From Liolophura sinensis (lineage: Eukaryota > Mollusca > Polyplacophora > Chitonida > Chitonidae), in NCBI RefSeq assembly GCF_032854445.1, contig NC_088302.1, positions 50,994,046 through 51,058,045 on the forward strand: a stretch of 64,000 nucleotides of DNA, given 5' to 3'. How positions within the stretch are numbered: position 1 is the first letter of the stretch; every line of letters begins with the position of its first letter. The translations under genes and the position numbers were made by a program. Positions 1-11,299 of this stretch are shown piece by piece. A model generated the notes under the pieces. That model made no database searches, was not told where the DNA came from, and worked only from the letters and a program-made list of their open reading frames with translations.

Positions 1-151
1 AGTCATTCTGATGTTAATTGGGCTCCCACGAAAATAAAGACTAGGTGTGTTTGATGAGCCAAGAGGTAATGAGCTTCCTTTGTGGCGACTCCGTTTTACA
101 CGGGAATCTGTGTACACAAGTTCCTAGGGAGGACGATTTGATACACAGGAC

Positions 152-351
152 NNNNNNNNNNNNNNNNNNNNNNNNNNNNNNNNNNNNNNNNNNNNNNNNN
201 NNNNNNNNNNNNNNNNNNNNNNNNNNNNNNNNNNNNNNNNNNNNNNNNNNNNNNNNNNNNNNNNNNNNNNNNNNNNNNNNNNNNNNNNNNNNNNNNNNNN
301 NNNNNNNNNNNNNNNNNNNNNNNNNNNNNNNNNNNNNNNNNNNNNNNNNNN
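152..351. other. Assembly gap (200 Ns)
   Basis: Exactly 200 Ns, which is a placeholder size and not a measured one. The bases just before the gap (about 133-151) and just after it (352-368) both read GATTTGATACACAGGAC. The gap therefore probably lies inside a short tandem repeat that the assembler could not resolve, so the true length is unknown. Confidence 0.97.
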
Positions 352-368
352 GATTTGATACACAGGAC

Positions 369-802
369 GACTGATTTACAGGGCTCCCGACAGTACTGTG
401 GATTAGACTGCACCAACATGAGCAAACCAAAACCCAGGAGGAAAGTTGAGTTCAAACCTATTCTATCTCATGAGTTTTTTTTAACAGAGTAAGGGAATAT
501 GAAGAGCAGGAAAAGGGTAAGTTCTAGTGTCTCGTTTGATAATGTAGGCATTGTTGTCTTCAACAGACGACTTATATCGTTATTTGTGTCTTCTAAGGTA
601 ACATTTCTATTTAAGGTAACATAATCTGGTTCGTTTTCTCTCGATGCGGGACATTTTGGGGTGAGGGGTTGTAGATTTTTACGTAATGTGACTAATTTAT
701 ATGATAATTCACAGGCAAATTCAAATGATAGTATGATGTGGTCATTTAAAAATAATACGTTAGTTTTTAAACTGTGATCAGTTTGCGTCGACTCTATAGA
801 TG
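369..802. other. No gene recognised
   Basis: Between the gap and the first dispersed repeat I see no exon-like stretch with splice signals and no recognised repeat. A minus-strand open frame of 127 codons (468-851) has no recognisable domain and runs into a dispersed repeat, so I do not call it. Confidence 0.4.
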
Positions 803-950
803 TACAATTTATGCGTCGAAACAGACATTCCGTATACCAGCCGTCAGCCAAAATGGACCATTCCAGATCAATAATCCAAGGCCAGTTTCCAAAACGGCGT
901 TTAAGACAAACAACTAAAGAACGAAGAAATTATATTATGTACGTAATTAT
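803..950 (+). repeat. Dispersed repeat family A, copy 1
   Basis: Contains the block CCGTATACCAGCCGTCA...CCAAAATGGACCATTCCAG...CAGTTTCCAAAACGGCGTTTA. It recurs in diverged form near 26318-26440, 29775-29830 and 42630-42775. The shared stretch starts near TGTACAATTTATGC and ends after the ACGTTTA-like block. No open frame or clear terminal repeat is visible, so the class is unknown. It could be a SINE or MITE fragment. Confidence 0.7.
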
Positions 951-1089
951 AGGACGGAATCATGATTAGAAAAGCAGTCAGTTGTTTAGTTTCAAATCGG
1001 TTAGTTTACGTGCTAGTGTACACGTTGTTGATAAACAAGGTATGTATCTTAGTTTCACTTGGCCTGCAACCGTTCATATATTGGACGTG

Positions 1090-2033
1090 GCGATCGAATT
1101 CGGCGTATATATGTATATATGGCCCCATATATACGTTCATATGGTAACGATCCATTCCAGTTAACACTAAGAGTATACGGCCCCATGTATACTCCATACG
1201 GTAGCGATCCATTCCAGTTAACACGATGAATATACAGCGTCATATATACTCATACGGTAACGATCAATTCCAGTTAACACTAGGAGTATACGGCCTCATA
1301 TATACTTCATATAGTAGCGATCCAATAAGTTAACACTATGAGTATACGGCCTCATATATACTCCATATAGTAGCGATCCCTATAAGTTAACTCTATGAGT
1401 ATACGGCCTCATATATACTTCATATAGTAGCGATCCCTATAAGTTAACACTATGAGTGTGCGGCCTCATATATACGCCATATAGTAGCGATCCCTATAAG
1501 TTAACACTATGAGTATACGGTCCCATATATACTTCGTATAGTAGCGATCCCTATAAGTTAACACTATGAGTATACGGTCCCATATATACTTCATATAGTA
1601 GCGATCCCTATAAGTTAACACTATGAGTATACGGGCCTCATATATACGCATATAGTAGCGATCCCTATAAGTTAACACTATGAGTATGCGGCCTCATATA
1701 TACGCCATATAGTAGCGATCCCTATAAGTTAACGCTATGAGTATGCGGCCTCATATATACGCCATATAGTAGCGATCCCTATAAGTTAACTCTATGAGTA
1801 TACGGTCCCATATATACTTCATATGGTAGCGATTCCTATAAGTTAACACTATGAGTATACGGTCCCATATATACTTCATATAGTAGCGATCCCTATAAGT
1901 TAACACTATGAGTATACGGCCTCATATATACTTCATATAGTAGCGATCCCTATAAGTTAACACTATGAGTATACGGTCCCATATATACTTCATATGGTAG
2001 CGATTCATTCCAGTTAACACGATGAACATACAG
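1090..2033 (+). repeat. 57-bp minisatellite, about 16 copies
   Basis: Tandem units of about 57 bp, each containing AGTTAACACTATGAGTATAC, a CATATATACTTCATAT block and TAGTAGCGATCC. Internal units read CCTATAAGTTAAC, while those at both ends read CATTCCAGTTAAC. This pattern fits homogenisation of the middle with older units left at the edges. The period is a multiple of three, so it stays open over several units on the minus strand (19-residue repeats). That is an arithmetic effect and not evidence of coding. Every unit carries the palindrome GTTAAC. Confidence 0.93.
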
Positions 2034-5000
2034 TGCAAATACAAAGACGATTTGTAAAGACTTTGATAGGTAATTAGCAACACTAGATAAAACAACGTTG
2101 GAAACGGCCCCTACAACAAGGAGGCATTATATGCACTCATCATTAACATGTGCAACATTATATGCACTCTAAGGACTCCTTCGTCTTCATGTGACTAAGC
2201 TGTAGAAAGAATCGCGTTGTGTTTCGATGACATTTAATATTTTGCCAAAAAAATTCAGTTAAAGGCATATACATGCACAGTGTAACCCTGTTATGGACAG
2301 AGACACAAACACTCCAGCAACTCTATAGCATTCATTATTCAGCATCTACATTGATAGTTCAGTGCGTTCTTATATGTAACTTTAGCACAGGTTAATGTAT
2401 TAGTCAAAGAGGAAGCTTCATGGAAGGTATTCCGTTTGTATCGTGATTTGGGAATTCGACGCACAACGTACTTAAAGTCGACATTTGTGCATATTTTTTG
2501 TATTACAGGGTATTCGTTCACATTTGTTAACTTTTGTGGGCATTTCTATCCACAATAGTACCGACAGCTGATAGTCTTTAGACAATTTAAATGAATAAAT
2601 GAAAGAATGAATATCTTGATGACTGAACCTGTGTTCGCTGATCTGCAGAAAAATGGAAGTGTCTACATTTAGCAAGCGCTTGGTATTATTTCGCCCCTGT
2701 TTATTGATTATGATAGCTGAATATTGGAGTAACAATGTAACGACAGTCACATACTGATGGTTACACCTGCATCATTCAGCAACAACAACAGCAGGGAATT
2801 CTGATATTGATCCACAGACCCTCTATACATTCTTAATTCATATAAAACGACGTTTTGCATATGTATCCTATTCACAAACTCTTGCTACATATAGACACCG
2901 GATGGTATAGTCGTTTACCCTACATATAACTTCAATGACCTCTTACGAAGGTACTGGATAAGCTTTAGTCCGTGCAGAATTCTGACGAAGTCTTGCCAGA
3001 ACGTGGTGGTTTTTAGCTGTAAAGCAACATGGCAACTGGTTGGAGGTATTCCAGTGTCCTGAGGGGTGAGTTGTAATATTACGATCCAGTCGGGCTAATT
3101 GTTGATACATAGCTGCTCTGTTTGGCCGGACGGTCAGATCATGCAGTACACTGGGTGCGTGATGCAAACTTGCTGACCTGTTCTGCCTATATATAGAGTC
3201 TAAACATTTAACCAAGTGGAAAGTAAAACTATGGCGTTTGCTTTTTACAGTGTGCGTGAACTAATGCAGCACAATAAACAGCACCAGCATCACATTCGAT
3301 TTGGAAAGACGATAACAAGGAAACTATTGACTTCTGCCGAAAATTCAACGGGGCAGTCACGGGTTCAAAAGGTTAAATATCCTCACATTAACACAAAATT
3401 GAACACCAGTTTAGTGTATATCATAATGACAGGTCTCGATTTAGTTTTCCCATATTTTAAAAAGTTTTCACCTATATGCGATGTCTCCTCATTCGAAGCC
3501 TCTAAAGCAGTTTGTATAACTGTTCGAGTTAGTTAACTTTGACATTCAACACATGGAACAAAGGGAAAACTGACAGAACCCGACAAATCCGGGGCATATG
3601 TGGATCGTCTCCATGTGGTTTCACATGCATCGCGAACACATAGGGTTCGTTTTAGCGCTGTTTTTAGCATCACTTGATTATGACGCTGAAATCACTTTGG
3701 AGTAAAAAATCCAGCCACAAGATCTTATATTTCGAACTTTGTTGTCGATCCTCTTAAGAAATTATCCCTTTTACACATATAAACAAACAGTTGAATGCTA
3801 TTATAGCGTGTTCATCAGATCAGACCACGGTTCAGACATGAAGTAAATGATGTGATGCAAGGTGTATGTATGTAACGTGTAACGTTTCACAGTAATGGTC
3901 AATATTTTCACTTGTTTGATGATGGCTGTGTTCGTGGATGATACTTGATCGACCTCTGACTAGGCTCAAGTCACCCTGGGATTCGACCTCGGGACTTGTT
4001 CCGGGTTGCTAAGTCTTGTAGTTTGTAATAAGGATGTCCACGCATTACTACAAGTCAGACTGGGCAACGCGTTTGCTGCCACACATTGCGTATTGTTCGA
4101 ATGTTCATTATATGGACTAAGCAATATCACATTGTTGTATGGTCATAGCTTTGTGTAAAAAGCAAAACAAATAGTTGTAAATATTTGTTATTGTTGTTAC
4201 CGCGTTTACTTTCGTCCCTTTTATCCGGTAGCAAAAACAAGTACACAAGCATTCATTCATTGCATTACTTTCATTGCACGAAACAGAGTTGGTGCTGTAA
4301 TGAACACATTTGTATTCAATCACGCAAATCTTCTCTCGCTTTGACAAGTGATAAAAACCAGGGTCACGACAACAGGCAGTCATTTACTTCACCGTTGTTG
4401 CATTGAAATGGTTACCTTGCCTCGAGCAGTTTGAAGAAATAGTTGCTTTGTAATCAATGTGTTTTTGACGTCAAGTAATTAGACGCCGTTAATACCTTTT
4501 GCCAGTGACAAATGATGCTGCGAAGCATCCGTTATCTACTGATCTATATAACGTACAGCTCTTGTGTTGCATTCACAACACATGTGAACAGTGGGATATG
4601 GGATGTTAACTGGTTTGACACGGAAATTCTGTTCTAAACCGTATACCCCCTGGAAAAGCCATATCGTTTTAGAACAAATTTATATGTTAACAATAAATTA
4701 CATATTAATTTAAGTTAAAACAAGATATGTTCGTGACAACCGAAGTGGTATAGCACGTTTTGTGCGCTCAGTGCCAAAGACCTTCAAACATTTTATGATA
4801 TAAATGTCATCAGCTGTTATTTCGATCGGTAACCAAAAGACAGGTAGTTTCCAAGCTGCTAGTTACGTGGAGGTAGCTAGGATAAGTCTAATGTCCGCGA
4901 GTGTTTAAAGGTAAACCAAAATATAATTATGGGTTTTATCACCCAACTCACTTACTGATGGTATGATGATAATCGATGACATGTGTATGCATAAAAGCTG

Positions 5001-5625
5001 GGCTCGGTGTATTCAGGTGTTTTATGCGTGAGCGGTCGCACTTTCAGTCAGTCAGTTTCAGATAGTGCAGGATGAATCAATGCACTGCAAATCGTAGTAT
5101 GTGGTACCCATTGACGGAGATTGCCATGTCTGGAAGCTTGTGTAATAAAGGTCTGCCTCACTGTGTGAATCACGACGAATCCGTTCCCGTTCGTCATAGA
5201 GCCATATGATGACTGACAATGTTCCGTTTCATTTCGCTAATCTTAACAGAATACCTGGCGGCATACAGCGAAAAAAATGGGCTGATCTGTGAGTCATCAG
5301 AATGAGGCTGAATATGGAGCAGGAGAAGGAAAGCCTGGGAAGGGGTAGTTGAACTGAATACCTAACTTGACTCTTAATCCTTATATGTCTAGTAGCCGAT
5401 TTCTTGACTGGATAAAATATTATGTTTCGCACTTTTTGAACAGAAACCTGTCCTCGATCATCCTCAATCAGTCATACCCTGTTCATACCCAGGTGACAAT
5501 CATCAGCCCGTTTCACCTACTACATATTACTGACAAGCGCGACCCGTTTGGGTAAGAAATACGGTTGATGGTTATAGTGCTGTCTTGGTGTTAAGTGATA
5601 TCTCTTAGATTACTTGCCTGCACTA
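2034..5625. other. No gene recognised; one SINE-like remnant
   Basis: About 3.6 kb without a recognisable exon or protein domain. Around 2125-2235 the sequence (GCATTATATGCACTC...AAGGACTCCTTCGTCTTCATGTGACT) resembles the 3' half of the tRNA-headed SINEs seen later at 22.2 and 34.8 kb, so it is probably a decayed copy. The remaining open frames (2472-2750, 2943-3215, 3216-3536, 4117-4383) have no splice context or domain I recognise. Confidence 0.45.
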
Positions 5626-5628
5626 GAT

Positions 5629-5825
5629 GATTACAGTGTTACCCCTGAGTTACCTGATAGCTCAGGTACGGTAGATGGGGACAGAGTTACCTCAGAGTTA
5701 CGTGACAGGTTAAGAACGGTCAGTGGTTACAGTGTTACCCCTGAGTTACCAGATAGCTCAGGTAGGGTAGGTGGGGACAGTTATCTCAGAGTAGCGTGAT
5801 AGGAATGGTAGATGGTTACTGTGTT
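5629..5825 (+). repeat. 96-bp tandem repeat, two copies plus a partial
   Basis: TTACAGTGTTACCCCTGAGT occurs at about 5631 and 5727 (96 bp apart), and a diverged third start (TTACTGTGTTAG) lies at 5816. The units share GATAGCTCAGGTA and GGTGGGGACAG-like segments. The repeat abuts the 78-bp array directly and may be related to it through ACAGTGTT/TACAGTAT words. Confidence 0.8.
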
Positions 5826-5829
5826 AGTG

Positions 5830-8400
5830 ATGAAGGGACACGAGATTCTATAATACTGTCGATGCACGAGGGTGTACAACACTGTAGGTGCCTGAGATTG
5901 TACAGTATTGCTGGAGCACAACATTCTATAATACTGCCGATGCACGAGGGTGTACAACACTGTAGGTGTCTGAGATTGTACAGTATTGCTGGAGCACAAC
6001 ATTCTATAATACTGCCGATGCACGAGGGTATAGAACACTGAAGGTGCCTGAGATTGTACAGTATCGCTGGGGCACAACATTCTATAATACTACCGATGCA
6101 CGAGGGTGTACAACACTGAAGGTGCCTGAGATTGTACAGTATTGCTGGGGCACAGCATTCTATAATACTGCCGATGCACGAGGGTGTACAACACTGAAGG
6201 TGCCTGAGATTGTACAGTATTGCTGGAGCACAACATTCTATAATACTGCCGATGCACGAGGGTGTACAACACTGTAGGTGCCTGAGATTGTACAGTATTG
6301 CTGGGGCACAGCATTCTGTAATACTACCGATGCACGAGGGTGTATAACACAGTAGGTGCCTGAAGTTGTACAGTGTTGCTGGGACACGAGATTCTATAAT
6401 ACTGCTGATGCACGAGGGTGTACAACACTGTAGGTGTCTGAGATTGTACAGTATTGTTGGAGCACAACATTCTATAATACTGCCGATGCACAAGGGTGTA
6501 CAACACTGTAGGTGTCTGAGATTGTACAGTATTGCTGGAGCACAACATTCTATAATACTGCCGATGCACGAGGGTATAGAACACTGAAGGTGCCTGAGAT
6601 TGTACAGTATCGCTGGGGCACAGCATTCTATAATACTACCGATGCACGAGGGTGTACAACACTGTAGGTGCCTGAGATTGTACAGCATTGCTGGGACACG
6701 AGATTCTATAATACTGCTGATGCACGAGGGTGTACAACACTGTAGGTGCCTGAGATTGTACAGTATTGCTGGAGCACAACATTCTATAATACTGCCGATG
6801 CACGAGGGTGTACAACACTGTAGGTGCCTGAGATTGTACAGTATCGCTGGGGCACAACATTCTTTTATACTGCCGATGCACGAGGGTATACAACACTGTA
6901 GGTGCCTGACATTGTACAGTATTGCTGAGGCACAACATTCTATAATACTACCGATGCACGAGGGTATAGAACATTGTAGGTGCCTGACATTGTACAGTAT
7001 TGCCGGGGCACGAGATTCTACAGTGATGCTGGTACACGAGATTCTATAATACTGCTGATGAACGAGGGTGTACAACACTGTAGGTGCCTGAGATTGTACA
7101 GTATTGCTGGGGCACGAGATTCTACAGTGCTGTCTGTACACGAGGGTGTACAACACTGAAGGTGCCTGAGATTGTACAGTATTGCTGGGGCACGAGATTC
7201 TACAGTGCTGACTGTACACGAGATTCTATAATACTACCGATGCACGAGGGTGTACAACACTGTAAGTGTCTGAGATTGTACAGTATTGCTGGGGCACAAC
7301 ATTCTGTAATACTGCCGATGCACGAGGGTGTACAACACTGTAGATGCCTGAGATTGTACAGTATTGCTGGGGCACAGCATTCTATAATACTGCCGATGCA
7401 CGAGGGTGTACAACACTGAAGGTGCCTGAGATTGTACAGTATTGCTGGGGCACAGCATTCTATAATACTGCCGATGCACGAGGGTGTACAACACTGAAGG
7501 TGCCTGAGATTGTACAGTATTGCTGGAGCACAACATTCTATAATACTGCCGATGCACGAGGGTGTACAACACTGTAGGTGCCTGAGATTGTACAGTATTG
7601 CTGGGGCACAGCATTCTGTAATACTACCGGTGCACGAGATTCTACAGTGATGCTGGTACACGAGATTCTATAATACTGCTGATAAACGAGGGTGTACAAC
7701 ACTATAGGTGCCTGACATTGTACAGTATTCTTGGGGCACGAGATTCTACAGTGCTGACTGTACACGAGATTCTATAATACTACCGATGCACGAGGGCGTA
7801 CAACACTGTTGGTGTCTGAGATTGTACAGTATTGCTGGGGCACAACATTCTATAATACTACCGATGCACGAGGGCGTACAACACTGTAGGTGTCTGGGAT
7901 TGTACAGTATTGCTGGGGCACAGCATTCTATAATACTGCCGATGCACGAGGGTGTACAACACTGTAGGTGTCTGAGATTGTACAGTATTGCTGGGGCACA
8001 ACATTCTATAAAACTGCCGATGCACGAGGGTGTACAACACTGTAGGTGCCTGACATTGTACAGTATTGCTGGGGCACAGCATTCTATAATACTGCCGATG
8101 CACGAGGGCGTACAACACTGTAGGTGCCTGACATTGTACAGTATTGCTGGGGCACAGCATTCTATAATACTGCTGATGCACGAGGGTGTACAACACTGAA
8201 GGTGCCTGTGGTTGTACAGTATTGCTGGGGCACAACATTCTATAATACTACCGATGCACGAGGGTATACAACACTGAAGGTGCATGAGATTGTACAGTAT
8301 TGCTGGGGCACAACATTCTATAATACTGCCGATGCACGAGGGTGTACAACACTGTAGGTGCCTGACATTGTACAGTATCGCTGGCGCACGTGAATGTACA
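5830..8400 (+). repeat. 78-bp higher-order tandem array built from three 26-bp subunits
   Basis: About 33 units of 78 bp. Each unit divides into three diverged 26-mers, starting GAGATTGTACAGTATTGCTG, AACATTCTATAATACTGCCG and GAGGGTGTACAACACTGTAG. All three fit one ancestral pattern (GA-GATT-TACA-TACTG-TG-GCAC). Around 7010-7240 and 7625-7780 the trimer order is broken by extra 26-mers of the type GAGATTCTACAGTGNTGNTG. Beyond 8395 the array fades into degenerate 26-mers to about 8530. Because 78 is divisible by 3, long open frames appear on both strands and in several frames. They carry no domain and are not called as genes. Confidence 0.95.
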
Positions 8401-8530
8401 ATGCTGGTGATATGCGTGATTGTATTGTCCTACAGGTGCACGCAGTTGAGTGTACACATGAGTATACCAGATATTGTGAAACATTACTGGACACTGTTAA
8501 CTCGTGCCCTGTGTTTGTACACATTCACTA

Positions 8531-8858
8531 CAGAGTTTAGTGTTTACTATGTCCTTATCAGAATATAACATCACCTGCATAAAACAAATTTACGGAACTG
8601 CTCATCACAATCATCGGTACCTGTACACTTATTAAGGAGAATCCGAAACTTGGCTCTCTTTACTCAGGTATAATTTTTTCTGGTAAAGAAACACCACAGT
8701 CACACGAATTTTACTGACAGCTATTGTCTGAAAAAGGGGCTTCAGTCAATTGCTCGCGAAAAAAACATGAAGTAGTTAGTGATGTGGTGCTGAAACGGTA
8801 TCGTAAAACTGGAGCTTGGAAAGAGATCTTTCGTCATTATTATATCAAATTATTATAT

Positions 8859-8943
<85 letters not shown>

Positions 8944-9725
8944 TTATATTTATTATAGCCATATCCAAGCTATATCATAGGATATGAAGTACATACGTGA
9001 ATTCAAGCAATCTACTAAATGAGCATATACCAAATCTGCAAGTAAAAATAAAACTGATTGTACAATACGAAGAGCATGGCAAACCATACTATGACATGAT
9101 AGGAAATCATAAACAAAATTTGCCGAAAAAAACGTTGCATCATCCAATAGATTAAAACAAAGCAGTCGATGTCATTTTCATATAAAATACATCTATAGCT
9201 GTGGGATATCGACGTGGAATGCCACGAGTACGTACCAACGAGGCATGTTGTAACATCATCAGACAAAATCTGGCCTACAGTTAATGATAAAATGGCATCG
9301 TCTAACGGGAAACGATCTGATGTGTCTCTATAGGCTGGTGTTCTGACCCCAGTGGTTGTAACCTGTTGTAGATACCAGTATGGACGTATGATGGGACGAT
9401 AGACTGTCAGTGGATTCTCCAGAGAAGGCAGAGTTGTGTAGAGTGTTTCTGCATGCGTGTGTCAGATCGTAACGACTATACCTGCAACAGCTGCCGCGAG
9501 CATTAGACAAGTAATGGAGGGAAATGAGACGCACTCAGTAACGGTACATCTAAACATCCAACCATGATGGTGCAGGATATAGGCTGGTCTTTACAGCTGA
9601 AATGCTTATCAAGGACTCTTTGTCAGCTATCATATGTGGTTTCAAGTGCTAGAATTTAAACACTGTCATAATTAGTTGGGATAAAATTCTGAGGAGAGTA
9701 GACAAAGGGGTTTTGTAAGATCCGA
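8531..9725. other. No gene recognised; contains (AT)n microsatellite at 8862-8941
   Basis: An uninterrupted TA/AT dinucleotide run of about 80 bp sits at 8862-8941. The flanks show no exon-like segment or recognised repeat. The open frame crossing the run (8724-8987) is mostly an isoleucine-tyrosine artefact of the dinucleotide repeat. Confidence 0.7.
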
Positions 9726-10265
9726 TATCAGTTATGTCACGTGGCGATTTTAAAAACACCGTGTGTGTTGCCAGATATCAGTTATTACGATGTCATTCGT
9801 TTCACTCACTTTGCCATACGTCAGAAAGGCTATAGGTGACCAAGTAACACTTATCTCAATGCCTTTGTTTCTATTCACTTTTCCATATTTCAGAAACGTT
9901 ATGTATGACCAGGGAGCAGCTGTCATTGGTTTCATTCACTTTCCATATGTCAGCAGGGTTATGTGTGACAAGGTGCCAGTTATCACAATGCCATTGATTT
10001 CATTCACATTTCATATGTCAGCAGGGTTATATGTGACAAGGTGCCAGTTATCACAATGCCCCTGGTTTCATTCACTTTCCATATGTCAGCAGGGTTATAT
10101 GTGAAAAGGTACCAGTTATCACAATGCCATTGGTTTCATTCACTTTCCATATGTCAGCAGGGTTATGTGTGAAAAGGTACCAGTTATCACAATGCCGCTG
10201 GTTTCACTTTTCTGTGTTAGAAAGGCTTTGTGTGACAAGATATCAGTTGTCATTGGTTTCACTCA
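9726..10265 (+). repeat. 68-bp tandem repeat, about 7-8 diverged copies
   Basis: Units contain GGTTTCATTCACTTTCCATA, TGTCAGCAGGGTTATGTGTG and a CCAGTTATCACAATGCC block. Central copies (about 9920-10200) are similar to each other at a spacing near 68 bp, and the outer copies are degenerate. The open frames across it repeat the same peptide and are not evidence of a gene. Confidence 0.88.
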
Positions 10266-10860
10266 ACTTAGCCATATGCCTTTCCTGTGTACAAGTCGCA
10301 AGTCTCACACTTTTAACGTGAAGGCAAGGCGGCTGATAAAGGCGTTATATAACGGATATTAAAATCTTAAAATCAATATTTCTCAAGTCGTGGAGAGACA
10401 GAAAACTACTGACAACAAACCAGTTTTGACAAATCATTTTGCTGCCAGTCATGTCCTTATCTATGGACTGTCACTCCTGTTCAGAAGTCGAAGCCTTGAG
10501 AAGCTAGACAACACCCTGCCCTGGGTTTGATTACTCCCACCATAAACAAACACCGCTAAGAGAAATTAATAGCGCGCCCCCCCTCCCCCCCCCCCCCCAA
10601 TATCTGGTCGCCAGCACTGGCTCCATACCGGGTGGAATAGTCCTAACTTAACACAAGATATCTCAGTAAGCTAAATTAAAGAGTAGAAACTCATGGTAAT
10701 CAAACAAGCAGAAGGACCCCTACGCATCCACTTCTTTACCCAAGGCAATACTCGCATTTCCCAATGCATAAATCATTATACGCTGATATATTCGTTCAGT
10801 CGATAGATAAGACAATACAACTGTGTATATAGACATAAATACATGCACTATGTCTGGGTG
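10266..10860. other. Spacer with poly-C tract (10577-10598)
   Basis: No exon or recognised element. A run of about 22 bases, nearly all C with one T, lies at 10577-10598. The remainder is unremarkable AT-rich sequence. Confidence 0.6.
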
Positions 10861-11286
10861 CAAGTTCGTACCTAGGTAACGATTAAGTGGCGGGTCGCGC
10901 GGAGGCGGCTTGTGAGGTAGTGTAGGGAAACAAGTGACAGGAGCGAGATAGACTCAAGCTGAGGGGAGATCGCGCAACTAAGGCCTAGTCAGGCGTGAAC
11001 TCAACCTGAAGAGCTGGCTGTCCTCCCTCTACTTATTGAGACGGGAAGCTGTCGGCGGCATGTCGTAGCATTGAGTGCGTCAGTAGTTAAGCATAGCGTC
11101 GGTTGAGTATTACATACAGCTCGACAATCCTTGTCACGGCTGCTGGGACAGGGTGCCCTTCGTACAGCCGTCGTGTAGTACACAAACTAGCAAACAGGAG
11201 CTGTAGAAGGGCGGGGATTTCCTTGGATTACACACGTAACCGGCGTGCACAGATAATCCAGGGCTTGACCCTCCATTTATTTCACG
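10861..11286 (+). promoter_or_regulatory. CpG-richer stretch, candidate promoter/5' UTR of the FA-phosphorylase gene
   Basis: This roughly 430-bp stretch has clearly more CpG (GGCGGGTCGCGCGGAGGCGG near 10890, GTCGGCGGCATGTCGTAGC near 11050) than the AT-rich flanks. It ends directly at the first coding ATG. I see no TATA box that I would trust. Calling it a promoter is an inference from base composition and position only. Confidence 0.5.
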
Positions 11287-11299
11287 ATGGCGAACCTAG
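11287..11299 (+). CDS. Exon 1 (start codon) of the FA-phosphorylase gene
   Basis: A 13-nt coding piece, ATG GCG AAC CTA G, in the context CACGATGG, followed at once by a consensus GTAAGT donor and sitting at the end of the CpG-rich stretch. It ends in phase 1. Joining it to 19440 gives MANLERQRQFDAWKSRLL in frame. The start choice rests on context, donor and phase. No protein homology is possible for so short a piece. Confidence 0.7.

Noticed and set aside
41-455. Open frames spanning the N gap
   Set aside because: Most of their length is Ns, so the frames carry no information.
1466-1678. Repeat peptide frame in the 57-bp minisatellite
   Set aside because: Same arithmetic effect: a 57-bp period gives a 19-residue repeat, with no independent sign of coding.
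5816-7219. 467-codon minus-strand open frame and many others across 5.8-8.5 kb
   Set aside because: They are products of the 78-bp array (period divisible by 3, open on both strands), with no start context, splice signals or domain.
5830-8400. CRISPR-like appearance (regular repeats)
   Set aside because: There are no unique spacers between repeats, the genome is eukaryotic, and the units are contiguous tandem repeats.
8724-8987. Open frame across the (AT)n tract
   Set aside because: Mostly Ile-Tyr translation of a dinucleotide repeat.
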